8,405 nucleotides of DNA. Source: Desulfamplus sp. GTDB lineage: Bacteria > Desulfobacterota > Desulfobacteria > Desulfobacterales > Desulfobacteraceae. This document shows, in pieces, positions 1-6,151 of the stretch. Made by a program: the position numbers and the translations under genes. The stretch is from the NCBI GenBank assembly GCA_015231395.1, contig JADGBP010000082.1:1-8405 (forward strand), in the 5' to 3' direction. The number at the start of each line of letters is the position of its first letter. Positions within the stretch are counted from its first letter, which is position 1. The notes under the pieces were generated by a model that saw nothing but the letters and a program-made list of their open reading frames with translations, was not told the DNA's origin and did no database searches.

Positions 1-321
1 CCAGAGCAGGTGGCACTTTACCAGGCAAGAAGAGATACTTTGTGCAGCGGTCTTGAGCGTATTGGATGGGAAGTAACTCCTCCAGGTGCAGGAATGTTCG
101 CATGGGTAAAAATTCCAGAACCTTATAGCAAAATGGGATCCATGCAGTTTGCCGTTGAAATGATGAATCGTGCCAATGTTGCAGTTGCTCCAGGGATAGG
201 CTTCAGTGAAGAGGGAGAGGGATATCTAAGACTTGCCCTTGTGGAAAACGAGGAGCGTTTGCGACAGGCATTGCGACAGATGAAAAAAGCCATGCAAGAG
301 CTGGATAGAGAATCTTTGTAA
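1..321 (+). CDS. PLP-dependent class I/II aminotransferase (AlaC-like), C-terminal part
   Basis: The frame is open from base 1 (Pro-Glu-Gln-Val...) to TAA at 319-321, so this is the last 106 residues of a gene that starts left of the window. The visible part is the small C-terminal domain of a fold-type I aminotransferase. It has the segments [29 protein letters not shown] and [19 protein letters not shown]; the Arg in the GYLRLAL stretch sits where the family binds the substrate alpha-carboxylate. From memory the segment follows E. coli AlaC (glutamate-pyruvate transaminase) closely, including the IPEPY and PGIGF blocks. The related LL-diaminopimelate aminotransferases share this architecture, so the exact substrate cannot be settled from a fragment. 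The PLP lysine lies outside the window. No strong terminator follows; a weak GGGC/GCCC hairpin (348-369) is the only candidate. Confidence 0.88.
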   Translation, partial: PEQVALYQARRDTLCSGLERIGWEVTPPGAGMFAWVKIPEPYSKMGSMQFAVEMMNRANVAVAPGIGFSEEGEGYLRLALVENEERLRQALRQMKKAMQELDRESL

Positions 322-347
322 TCCTTTACCGTAAAAACACATTTTGG

Positions 348-369
348 GGGCTTGATTCGGACTTTGCCC
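348..369 (+). terminator. weak candidate hairpin behind the aminotransferase gene
   Basis: GGGC (348-351) can pair with GCCC (366-369) across a 14 nt loop and is followed by the T-rich stretch GCTTTTAACTTTTT. The stem is only 4 bp and the loop is long, so this is a weak terminator candidate. Confidence 0.2.
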
Positions 370-389
370 GCTTTTAACTTTTTGAGTCT

Positions 390-471
390 GTCTGAATCGC
401 GGATTGCCACGGATTAAAAGATTACACGGATTAAAAAAATCAGTGAAATCAGGTTAATCCGTGATTCAGAC
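390..471. repeat. imperfect inverted repeat with internal direct repeats (dispersed-repeat-like)
   Basis: The left arm GTCTGAATCGCGGATT (390-405) is matched at 15 of 16 positions by the reverse complement of the right arm AATCCGTGATTCAGAC (456-471). Inside, CACGGATTAA occurs twice (408-417 and 425-434, 17 bp apart) and in inverted form at 454-463, so several hairpins can form. The wording (GATTCAGAC, CACGGATTA) resembles dispersed palindromic repeats I have seen in intergenic DNA of diverse bacteria. That resemblance is from memory; the inverted repeat itself is directly visible. It could be a miniature element or a relic of one. There is no reading frame inside it. Confidence 0.6.
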
Positions 472-480
472 AATTCAAAC

Positions 481-520
481 AATAAAACAATAAAACAATA
501 AAACAATAAAACAATAAAAC
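481..520. repeat. perfect tandem octanucleotide repeat, 5 x AATAAAAC
   Basis: Five uninterrupted identical copies of AATAAAAC run from 481 to 520. The flanks ATTCAAAC (473-480) and AATCAG (521-526) look like degenerate ends of the array. It lies about 42 bp upstream of the glyQ start codon, in what should be the promoter or 5' leader of glyQS. A perfect short array of this type is prone to copy-number change by slippage, which here would alter leader length or promoter spacing rather than a protein. Confidence 0.9.
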
Positions 521-562
521 AATCAGTAATTCAAAAATAATTAATAAACAAAAGTGAGAAAA

Positions 563-1450
563 ATGAACTTTCAGGATGTAATTTTAAATCTGCAAAACTT
601 CTGGGCTGACAAAGGTTGTGTGCTTATACAGTCCTATGACGAAGAGGTGGGAGCCGGAACTTTCCACCACGCTACCCTTTTGAAATCCCTTGGGCCTGAG
701 CCGTGGAAGGTTGCTTATGTTCAGCCCTCAAGACGCCCGACAGATGGTCGTTACGGTGAAAACCCTAACCGTCTTCAACACTACTATCAGTATCAAGTGC
801 TTTTAAAACCATCTCCACCTGATGTGCAACAGCTCTATCTTGAAAGCCTGAAGGTGCTTGGCATTGACCCCATGGAGCACGACATCCGATTTGTGGAAGA
901 TGACTGGGAATCACCAACGCTTGGAGCGTCAGGGCTTGGTTGGGAGGTGTGGCTTGACGGAATGGAGGTTACCCAGTTTACCTATTTTCAAATGGCAGGC
1001 AGCCTTGAACTCAAGCCTGTTTCTGTAGAGCTGACCTACGGGCTTGAAAGACTCTGCATGTATCTGCAAGGTGTAAACAGTGTTTATGACCTTAAATGGA
1101 ACGATACTGTAACCTATGGAGATGTATATCACCAGCAGGAGGTTGAACAGTCAACCTATAACTTTGAAGTTGCCAACACAGATATTTTGTTTGATTTTTT
1201 TCAGAAATATGAGGCTGAATCCCTTCGTATTATACAACAGGGACTTGTACTGCCTGCTTATGAGTTCTGTCTGAAGTGTTCGCACACATTTAATCTTCTT
1301 GACGCAAGAGGGGCAATCAGTGTGACGGAGAGAACCGGCTATATTGGGAGAATCAGAAATCTTGCAAGAGAGTGTGCCAAAGCCTATGTTGCACAGCGAG
1401 AAGCTCTTGGATACCCACTTTTAAAACATGTAGAACAGGCACAGGTGTAA
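563..1450 (+). CDS. glyQ: glycyl-tRNA synthetase alpha subunit
   Basis: GlyQ is the catalytic subunit of the bacterial alpha2-beta2 glycyl-tRNA synthetase, which charges tRNA-Gly in the cytoplasm. The 295-residue product has the usual family length and is highly conserved throughout: [19 protein letters not shown] at the N-terminus, then [27 protein letters not shown] (the class II motif 2 region), [31 protein letters not shown] (motif 3) and [18 protein letters not shown]. The start is set at ATG 563 because the family begins MNFQD; a GTG at 554 in the same frame would add three residues and has no ribosome binding site. The SD before 563 is weak (GTGAG). One departure is Ser at about residue 123 in [10 protein letters not shown], where Trp (GAWGLGWEVW) is usual. 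The stop is followed three bases later by the glyS ATG. Confidence 0.98.
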   Translation: MNFQDVILNLQNFWADKGCVLIQSYDEEVGAGTFHHATLLKSLGPEPWKVAYVQPSRRPTDGRYGENPNRLQHYYQYQVLLKPSPPDVQQLYLESLKVLGIDPMEHDIRFVEDDWESPTLGASGLGWEVWLDGMEVTQFTYFQMAGSLELKPVSVELTYGLERLCMYLQGVNSVYDLKWNDTVTYGDVYHQQEVEQSTYNFEVANTDILFDFFQKYEAESLRIIQQGLVLPAYEFCLKCSHTFNLLDARGAISVTERTGYIGRIRNLARECAKAYVAQREALGYPLLKHVEQAQV

Positions 1451-1453
1451 GTG

Positions 1454-3799
1454 ATGACAAACCATTTAACAGGACAAGAGAGTTTAACGGGAAAATACGA
1501 TTTGGAAGGCAAAGAGAGTGTAGAGGGAAAAAACGAATTGGAAAGACAAAAGAGCTCGGTAGAAAACAAATTAGGTTCATCCAAAGATCTTTTGGTAGAA
1601 ATAGGTGCGGAAGAGATACCTGCGGGATATATTGTCCCTGCATTGGAGGCATTCAAGGATAGCCTTTTGAAATCCATGGATAAATTTCGCATTGAACATG
1701 GAGAGGCTCAGATTTTTGGAACTCCACGCCGTCTGGCTGTTATTGTTAATGATGTGTCTGATACTCAGAAAGCACAAACAGCAACACTTATCGGACCTCC
1801 GGCAAGTGCTGGATTTGATAAAGAAGGGCTACCCACAATTGCTGCATATAAATTTGCGGAAAAAGCCGGTGTTTCCATAGAAGAGATAAAAATTGTAGAG
1901 ACTGAGAAAGGCAACTATCTGAGTGCTGTCAAACAGGAAAGATGTGAGAGTACGGCAACCATTCTTGAATCAGATCTTCCTGAGCTTATTCTCTCAATTC
2001 CTTTTCCCAAAAGTATGCGATGGGGCGATCTTGCCATAAGTTTTGCCCGTCCAATAATCTCTATTTTAGCACTTTTTGGTGAAACACCCCTCAAGTTTTC
2101 CATTGGGACTTCGACACCTTTAAGTAAAAATATTGAATCTTCTGATTTTGTGTTTGGGCATCAGTTCATGTATCCTGGAAAATTTAAAATTCCATCTGCG
2201 TCAGACTACAAAAAAGTTCTAAAAGATGCTGGTGTTATTGTGGATATTCAGGAGAGAAAAGCCCTTTTGCGGGAAAAGATAGAAGCTGTCGCAAAAGAGA
2301 ATGACAGCACAATTCTTCAGGATGAGGAACTGATCGATATTGTTACCAATCTTGTGGAATACCCCTGGCCTGTTCTGGGCAGATTTGATGAAAAATTCCT
2401 TGAAGTACCTGATGAAGCCCTGATTACAGCCATGAGAGAACATCAAAAATATTTCTCTCTGACAGATAAAAATACCGATTTGACTGACAAAAGAGGAGCG
2501 TTGCAACCCTGTTTTATTGCCGTGAACAACACATGCACAAAAGATATGGGCGTGGTTGCAAAAGGGCATGAAAAGGTTTTGCGGGCACGTCTTTCCGATG
2601 CCCAGTTTTTCTACAAGGTAGATCTGGAATCCACTATGGATCAATTTGCAGAAAAACTCAAAAAAGTTACTTTTCAGGCACAGCTTGGTTCAATGTTTGA
2701 GAAACGGGAGCGTCTTGTAAAACTTGTCTCCTATATAGTTGATTTGCTGAATCCCGAAAATGACAAAGAGTCCAATAATGCTGCACATAAAGAAAAGTCA
2801 GGTAAAGTTGACTATACAGTTCTGAAAGAGAATGTGATCCGTGCTGCACAGATATGCAAAGCTGACCTTGTGAGCCAGATGGTTATTGAGTTTACAAAAC
2901 TTCAAGGGGTCATAGGTAGAGTGTATGCTGAAAAAGGTGGTGAGAACAAAGAGGTTGCCAATGCTGTTGAGCAGCATTATAAACCTGTTCATTCCGGTGG
3001 TGAGCTTCCAGATAACATGACCGGCAAGATTGTCTCTATTGCGGACAAGATAGATACCATTTGTGGCTGTTTTTCCATTGATCTCGTTCCTACCGGTGCT
3101 TCTGACCCATATGCTCTTCGGAGACAGAGCATTGGAATTATTCAGATTATGATCGCGTCAAACTTTACCTTTTCACTCAAGCGGCTTGTAGAAAAATCTG
3201 TATCTTTATATCTGTCAGATGTACAAAAGCAGGCTGAACCAGAAAAAGATAAAGTGGTAACTGACAATGTTCTGGGATTCATAAAAGCAAGAATGTCCAA
3301 CATGCTTGTGGATCAGGGCAACTCGAAAGAGGCTGTTGCTTCAGCACTTTCAGTTGGATTCGACAACCTGCCTGATACACTTCTTCGGATAAAAGCTCTT
3401 GATGTTCTGAGACAGGCACCGGATTTTGAGCCTTTATCAGCGGCGTTCAAGAGAGTTGTAAATATCTTGAAAAAGTCTGAAGTAAGTCAAAACAAAACAG
3501 ATGAAAATAGAGTCGGGGTTCAACGACTTGAAGTGGATCAATCCCTGTTTTTGAGTGATGCAGAACATTCACTTTATTCGGCATCAAAAAAGCTGTCTGA
3601 ACGGGTTCAAGGTTTTATTGCCAAAGAGGATTATGACTCTGCACTTAAAGATATTGCATCGCTTCGTCCGGAAGTTGACAGTTTTTTTGATGATGTGATG
3701 GTTATGGTTGAGGATAAGGCTGTCAAAAACAACAGGATTGCTCTTCTTTCAACAGTAGCGTCAATTTTTCAAAATATCGCTGATTTTTCACAGATATAA
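1454..3799 (+). CDS. glyS: glycyl-tRNA synthetase beta subunit, with unusual N-terminal repeat extension
   Basis: GlyS is the tRNA-binding partner of GlyQ. The 781-residue product exceeds the roughly 690 usual for the family. Conserved sequence begins only at residue 44 (KDLLVEIGAEEIPAGYIVPA). Later landmarks are PFPKSMRWG, the EYPWPVLGRFDEKFLEVP block, MREHQKYFS, FIAVNNT, GHEKVLRARLSDAQFFY, the ADLVSQMVIEFTKLQG and IADKIDT...LVPTGASDPYALRR blocks of the HD-like region, and a C-terminal DALR-type anticodon-binding region ending DDVMVMVEDKAVKNNRIALL. The excess length sits in the N-terminus (6-residue repeats), a loop after KYFS (LTDKNTD/LTDKRGA), a Lys/Asn/Glu-rich insert around 2755-2815, and a polar linker around 3478-3540. 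ATG 1454 is preferred over the adjoining GTG 1451; an AGG at 1443-1445 is a modest SD for either. Tight coupling to glyQ suggests stoichiometric translation. Confidence 0.97.
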   Translation: MTNHLTGQESLTGKYDLEGKESVEGKNELERQKSSVENKLGSSKDLLVEIGAEEIPAGYIVPALEAFKDSLLKSMDKFRIEHGEAQIFGTPRRLAVIVNDVSDTQKAQTATLIGPPASAGFDKEGLPTIAAYKFAEKAGVSIEEIKIVETEKGNYLSAVKQERCESTATILESDLPELILSIPFPKSMRWGDLAISFARPIISILALFGETPLKFSIGTSTPLSKNIESSDFVFGHQFMYPGKFKIPSASDYKKVLKDAGVIVDIQERKALLREKIEAVAKENDSTILQDEELIDIVTNLVEYPWPVLGRFDEKFLEVPDEALITAMREHQKYFSLTDKNTDLTDKRGALQPCFIAVNNTCTKDMGVVAKGHEKVLRARLSDAQFFYKVDLESTMDQFAEKLKKVTFQAQLGSMFEKRERLVKLVSYIVDLLNPENDKESNNAAHKEKSGKVDYTVLKENVIRAAQICKADLVSQMVIEFTKLQGVIGRVYAEKGGENKEVANAVEQHYKPVHSGGELPDNMTGKIVSIADKIDTICGCFSIDLVPTGASDPYALRRQSIGIIQIMIASNFTFSLKRLVEKSVSLYLSDVQKQAEPEKDKVVTDNVLGFIKARMSNMLVDQGNSKEAVASALSVGFDNLPDTLLRIKALDVLRQAPDFEPLSAAFKRVVNILKKSEVSQNKTDENRVGVQRLEVDQSLFLSDAEHSLYSASKKLSERVQGFIAKEDYDSALKDIASLRPEVDSFFDDVMVMVEDKAVKNNRIALLSTVASIFQNIADFSQI
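1466..1555 (+). repeat. in-frame 18 bp tandem repeat encoding five 6-residue units at the GlyS N-terminus
   Basis: Five consecutive 18 bp units (1466-1483, 1484-1501, 1502-1519, 1520-1537, 1538-1555) encode LTGQES, LTGKYD, LEGKES, VEGKNE and LERQKS. The pattern is a hydrophobic residue, then T/E, G, then polar residues. A degenerate sixth unit (SVENKL) follows at 1556-1573. All of it precedes the conserved GlyS start, so it is an added charged tail. The divergence between units implies an old expansion. Confidence 0.8.
2459..2500 (+). repeat. two-copy 21 bp in-frame repeat in a GlyS loop
   Basis: CTGACAGATAAAAATACCGAT (2459-2479) is followed by a related unit at 2480-2500, encoding LTDKNTD then LTDKRGA. 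It falls between the conserved EHQKYFS and FIAVNNT blocks, where relatives have a short loop. The copies are diverged but agree in phase. Confidence 0.55.
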
Positions 3800-3832
3800 A
3801 AGATATCGGATTGTTCACAGATACAAAATATA
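3787..3832 (+). repeat. 27 bp-period direct repeat spanning the glyS stop codon
   Basis: TTCACAGATATAAAAGATA (3787-3805) recurs 27 bp later as TTCACAGATACAAAATATA (3814-3832). The period is nine codons. In the glyS frame the first copy reads Ser-Gln-Ile-stop and the second would read Ser-Gln-Ile-Gln-Asn-Ile-stop, so they differ at the stop codon (TAA versus CAA). Confidence 0.65.
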
Positions 3833-3859
3833 TAGAAAAGATTGGAAAGGAGATAGAAA

Positions 3860-4123
3860 ATGGCAGGAGGCGGATTTGATCCTGAAAAGGACAAAATGCT
3901 TAAAGAGTGGAAATGCGAAGAGACTGGATTGATAGTATCTATCCATCAATATGGTGATGGTGAGCCTAAAGTTCAAATAGGACCCAGAATGCTGAAAAAG
4001 AAAGATGGCACAGACAGGGCTCCCAGCAAGGCAGGAAGACTCACCATTGAGGATATTATGTGGTTTTACAATATCATAGATGAGGTAAAGGATGAGCTTT
4101 CCGACCTGGTCGGACCTGAATGA
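3860..4123 (+). CDS. small uncharacterised cytoplasmic protein (87 aa)
   Basis: I do not recognise this gene with certainty. It has a strong ribosome binding site (AAAGGAGA at 3846-3853, 7 nt from ATG), lies 60 bp after glyS, and its 3' end overlaps the next start by 32 bp, all of which support a real translated gene. The protein is soluble, with no signal peptide or membrane segment. Its order is a Gly-rich start, a region likely to be strands (LIVSIHQY, KVQIG), a basic turn (MLKKKDGTDRAPSKAG) and an amphipathic helix (RLTIEDIMWFYNIIDEVKDEL). The strand-strand-turn-GRLT-helix layout faintly recalls PC4/YdbC-type nucleic-acid-binding domains; that is a weak impression, not an assignment. A single Cys (residue 19) gives no metal-site pattern. 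Its place between glyS and the phosphorylase suggests co-transcription with translation and nucleotide genes. Confidence 0.85.
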   Translation: MAGGGFDPEKDKMLKEWKCEETGLIVSIHQYGDGEPKVQIGPRMLKKKDGTDRAPSKAGRLTIEDIMWFYNIIDEVKDELSDLVGPE

Positions 4124-4283
4124 TGAATCCTTGATTCCTCCTCTTGGAGAGCGATATTCACCTGATCTCGGGTCAGTTGCTCTGATGGTGAGCACCGAGC
4201 CTGATTTCAGGTATATTGAGGCAAATTCCGGCAAAAAAAAATCTCTTCCCTTTTTCCTCGGTAATCTATTCATAATTGATGAC

Positions 4284-4430
4284 AAAGATGCTTTAGGTGC
4301 TGGAAAAGATGCTTTAGGTGCTGGAAAAGATGCCTTATGTGCTGGAAAAGATGCCTTATGTGCTGGGAAAGACGTTTTTGATATAGGTAAATATGCGTTG
4401 GGTAGTGGGAAAGACGTTTTGGGTGATAGT
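4284..4430 (+). repeat. seven-unit 21 bp in-frame tandem repeat (KDALGAG-type) inside the phosphorylase gene
   Basis: Seven contiguous 21 bp units encode KDALGAG, KDALGAG, KDALCAG, KDALCAG, KDVFDIG, KYALGSG and KDVLGDS. Units 1-2 are identical in DNA (AAAGATGCTTTAGGTGCTGGA), units 3-4 nearly so, and units 5-7 are diverged. The gradient suggests growth at the 5' end of the array. It sits between the N-terminal strand FFLGNLFIIDD and the conserved VSVAGPYLGSP, where homologues have a short connection. Confidence 0.92.
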
Positions 4431-4674
4431 ACCGTCACTTTGAATTGCGGAAATGTCTCTGTCGCAGGACCCTATCTTGGCTCTCCCTGTGCTGCCATGA
4501 TTCTGGAATCTCTTGTTGCAAGAGGCGTCTCAAAGGTTGTGATTGTGGGTTGGTGCGGTTCTATCTCTGATGAGTTGCAGACAGGGGATATCTTGATACC
4601 TGATTCTGCCATATGTGACGAAGGCACCTCTCGCAACTACATGGAAATGCCTCTCAATACAGATTTTCCTACGG

Positions 4675-4691
4675 TTTTCTCCTGCCCCTGA
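4675..4691 (+). other. frameshift junction in the phosphorylase gene (T4 tract, then CCC TGA)
   Basis: In the upstream frame the codons are GTT TTC TCC TGC CCC TGA. The downstream frame reads CCT GCC CCT GAT TTT. Two mechanisms fit: an extra T in TTTT (4675-4678), which on removal gives Thr-Val-Ser-Pro-Ala-Pro-Asp, or a +1 slip of tRNA-Pro from CCC to CCT at CCC TGA, which gives Ser-Cys-Pro-Asp. CCC-U followed by a stop is a known shift-prone context, but no SD-like purine block lies just upstream as in prfB. Confidence 0.75.
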
Positions 4692-4740
4692 TTTTACTGT
4701 AAAATTAAAAGTAGCTATTGAAAATCAAAAGATATTTAAA

Positions 4741-4800
4741 GATAAAAATAGAGATATTTATTGTAATAGAGATAAAGAAAGAGATATTTTTTGTAAAACA
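4741..4800 (+). repeat. two-copy 30 bp in-frame repeat in the phosphorylase 3' part
   Basis: 4741-4770 and 4771-4800 are two tandem 30 bp units encoding DKNRDIYCNR and DKERDIFCKT. They agree at most positions (GATAAA, GAGATATTT, TTGTAA shared). They lie just before the conserved KIWTTDAIYRE segment. The stretch is much more AT-rich than its surroundings. Confidence 0.75.
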
Positions 4801-5215
4801 GGTAAGATCTGGACAACTGACGCCATTTACAGAGAGACTTCAAAAAAAGTTGCTTTTTTCAGAAATATGGGAGCAATTGCTGTGGAGATGGAATGTTCAG
4901 CACTCTTTGCGGTTGCCAATTATCGAAAAATAGATATTGCTGCGATTCTTATTGTGTCAGATGAACTCTCTTCGTCAAAGTGGAAGCCCGGATTCAAAAC
5001 AGCGGCATTTAAAGAGTCGCGGAAAAAAATATTGAATGCAATTATAGGCATTCTCTGACATGTGTTTTCACGATAAACGTGAGTTGTAAGATTGTAAGAA
5101 TTTTGACTTTAACTGTTGTTGAATTAAAATTCCTGTACGGAAAAAATATCCTATGAAGTGCTGATAACCTTGAAAAAAGTTAAAAACTGATTAAAGTATT
5201 TAAATCGTCAAGAAT

Positions 5216-5256
5216 ATGCTGGGAAAATACCGGCATTTGCCAGCATCCTTTATATT
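5216..5256 (+). terminator. candidate terminator hairpin after the glyQS-phosphorylase cluster
   Basis: ATGCTGG (5216-5222) is the exact reverse complement of CCAGCAT (5240-5246), with a 17 nt loop, followed by CCTTTATATT. The stem is sound but the T tract is poor, so it may instead be a processing or regulatory structure. Confidence 0.35.
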
Positions 5257-5344
5257 ACACTAAAAGTATAAAATGAAAGATGCAGATTTATCTAATCATA
5301 TATAGACTCCAGAAAAATATTTTGGTATCTTTTCTTTTTAAGAA

Positions 5345-5370
5345 GGGCAACCGCAAGGGATTGCCCCTAC
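5345..5370. repeat. palindromic GGGCAA...TTGCCC dispersed-repeat-like element
   Basis: GGGCAA (5345-5350) pairs with TTGCCC (5361-5366), and CC/GG inside can extend the stem. The full string GGGCAACCGCAAGGGATTGC runs on into CCCTAC. This wording (read in reverse, GTAGGGGCAATCCCTTGCGGTTGCCC-like) resembles a short palindrome that recurs in intergenic DNA of many unrelated bacteria. That recurrence is from memory. It lies about 55 bp before ccdA. Confidence 0.5.
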
Positions 5371-5413
5371 TCTGCCAATTTAATTATCTGGAAAACTATA
5401 GAACACCTGTTCT

Positions 5414-5417
5414 GGAG
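5414..5417 (+). promoter_or_regulatory. ribosome binding site fixing the TTG start of ccdA
   Basis: GGAG lies 7 nt before TTG 5425. There is no in-frame ATG or GTG upstream within reach, and an internal start would cut into the first membrane helix, so this site decides the start. Confidence 0.7.
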
Positions 5418-5424
5418 AAATATA

Positions 5425-6126
5425 TTGTTTGTTGAAACCGTGTCATACAATGCCGCACTTTTTGCCGGTCTATTATCATTTTTTTCACCTTGCATTCTTC
5501 CCCTTATTCCAGCCTATTTCAGCTTCATTACTGGATTATCGTTAGATGATATGACGAATGCTGAAGATCACAGCACCCGACACAAAGTTGTTCTTGCAAC
5601 TCTTGCCTATGTGGGAGGCTTCTCTTTTGTATTTATTCTGATGGGTGCATCGGCACCTTTGATGGCAGGGCTTTTCTCAAAATTTTTATGGATTATCAGA
5701 TATGCTGGGGGTGCTATTATTATTTTGTTTGGACTTCATATCCTGGGCATCATTAATATCAAAGGGCTTAACTTTGAAAAACGCATTCATCTTCATAATA
5801 AACCCATGCATCTCATGGGTACTTTTGTCATTGGAATGGCTTTTGGTGCTGGATGGAGTCCCTGCATAGGACCTCTTCTGGGCTCAATACTAATTGTTGC
5901 AGGAAGTCAGGAAAGCGTCTCTGAGGGTATTATTCTCCTGACACTTTACTCTGCGGGACTTGCATTGCCATTTCTCCTGATCTCATTTTTCATTAACAGA
6001 TTGCTTGAAATCATGAAACGAGCTAAAAAAGTATTAATGTATGTCAATAAAATATCAGGAATTCTTCTTATTATTCTGGGCATACTTCTCATTACCGATA
6101 AATTCAGGCTTCTGGCTGGAATTTAG
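5425..6126 (+). CDS. ccdA: CcdA/DsbD-type transmembrane thiol-disulfide electron transporter
   Basis: CcdA proteins pass electrons from cytoplasmic thioredoxin across the inner membrane to periplasmic or membrane-tethered thioredoxin-like proteins used in cytochrome c maturation and disulfide reduction. The 233-residue product has about six hydrophobic helices (roughly 8-35, 55-80, 85-110, 130-158, 165-190 and 205-228). Both signature cysteines are present in family context: Cys23 in SPCILPLIP and Cys147 in GWSPCIGPLLGS. The pseudo-symmetric halves and the charged cytoplasmic loop around 40-54 fit the minimal CcdA form rather than full-length DsbD, as there are no alpha or gamma domains. It starts with TTG at 5425 behind GGAG. 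The stop is 25 bp before a gene for an anchored thioredoxin-like protein, its probable electron acceptor. Whether the final target is cytochrome c or another substrate is not shown here. Confidence 0.93.
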   Translation: MFVETVSYNAALFAGLLSFFSPCILPLIPAYFSFITGLSLDDMTNAEDHSTRHKVVLATLAYVGGFSFVFILMGASAPLMAGLFSKFLWIIRYAGGAIIILFGLHILGIINIKGLNFEKRIHLHNKPMHLMGTFVIGMAFGAGWSPCIGPLLGSILIVAGSQESVSEGIILLTLYSAGLALPFLLISFFINRLLEIMKRAKKVLMYVNKISGILLIILGILLITDKFRLLAGI

Positions 6127-6151
6127 AATTTAAACACAAAGGGGAAAATAA

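Larger units (their letters stand above)
4092..5058 (+). pseudogene. nucleoside phosphorylase (uridine phosphorylase-like), reading frame interrupted by a +1 shift
   Basis: Members of this family split nucleosides with phosphate into base and (deoxy)ribose 1-phosphate. The first part (4092-4691, 199 codons) has IIDD, a GPYLGSPCAAMILESL helix, the VVIVGWCGSIS phosphate-site strand (about 150-159), GDILIPDSAICDEGTS, and ends at TGA 4689. The family continues in the +1 frame to TGA 5056-5058: KIWTTDAIYRE, GAIAVEMECSALFAVAN (the EME substrate-binding motif) and LIVSDEL. Removing one T from TTTT at 4675-4678, or a +1 slip at CCC TGA (4686-4691), restores one protein of about 320 residues, long for a family near 250 because of 49 repeat residues (65-113) and a later 20-residue repeat. 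ATG 4092 has GAGG 6 nt upstream. The second part has no early start of its own (first ATG 4867). It may be a recent pseudogene, a sequencing error or programmed frameshifting. Confidence 0.8.
5059..5424. other. non-coding spacer between the phosphorylase and ccdA
   Basis: No plausible gene is seen on either strand in these 366 bases. Contents are a small perfect hairpin TCACG-ATAAA-CGTGA (5068-5082) just after the phosphorylase stop, a longer hairpin at 5216-5246, a palindromic element at 5345-5370, and the ribosome binding site of ccdA at 5414-5417. I found no convincing sigma-70 promoter pair; TATAAA at 5267 has no well-spaced -35 partner. Confidence 0.6.

Noticed and set aside
390..526. 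A CRISPR array, suggested by repeats in the glyQ upstream spacer
   Set aside because: The tandem units are 8 bp with no spacers and the other repeat is a single inverted pair; neither has repeat-spacer periodicity.
322..562. A T-box or other riboswitch controlling glyQS
   Set aside because: No specifier-loop or antiterminator features (such as a T-box consensus) are visible; the region is dominated by simple repeats.
2219..2644. A 141-codon minus-strand frame within glyS
   Set aside because: It lies wholly inside the strongly conserved glyS coding region, has no family resemblance and is best explained as a shadow frame.
3815..4438. A 207-codon open frame on the minus strand with repeated SFPA(H/P)KA peptides
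   Set aside because: It is the antisense of the 21 bp repeat in the phosphorylase and of the small upstream gene; its repeat pattern is simply the reverse reading, and the plus-strand frames match known families and have ribosome binding sites.
4615..5058. The C-terminal phosphorylase frame as an independent gene starting at GTG 4615
   Set aside because: Residues before about 4681 in this frame do not resemble the family, while the overlapping frame does. There is no good early start after the junction, so it is treated as the second half of one interrupted gene.
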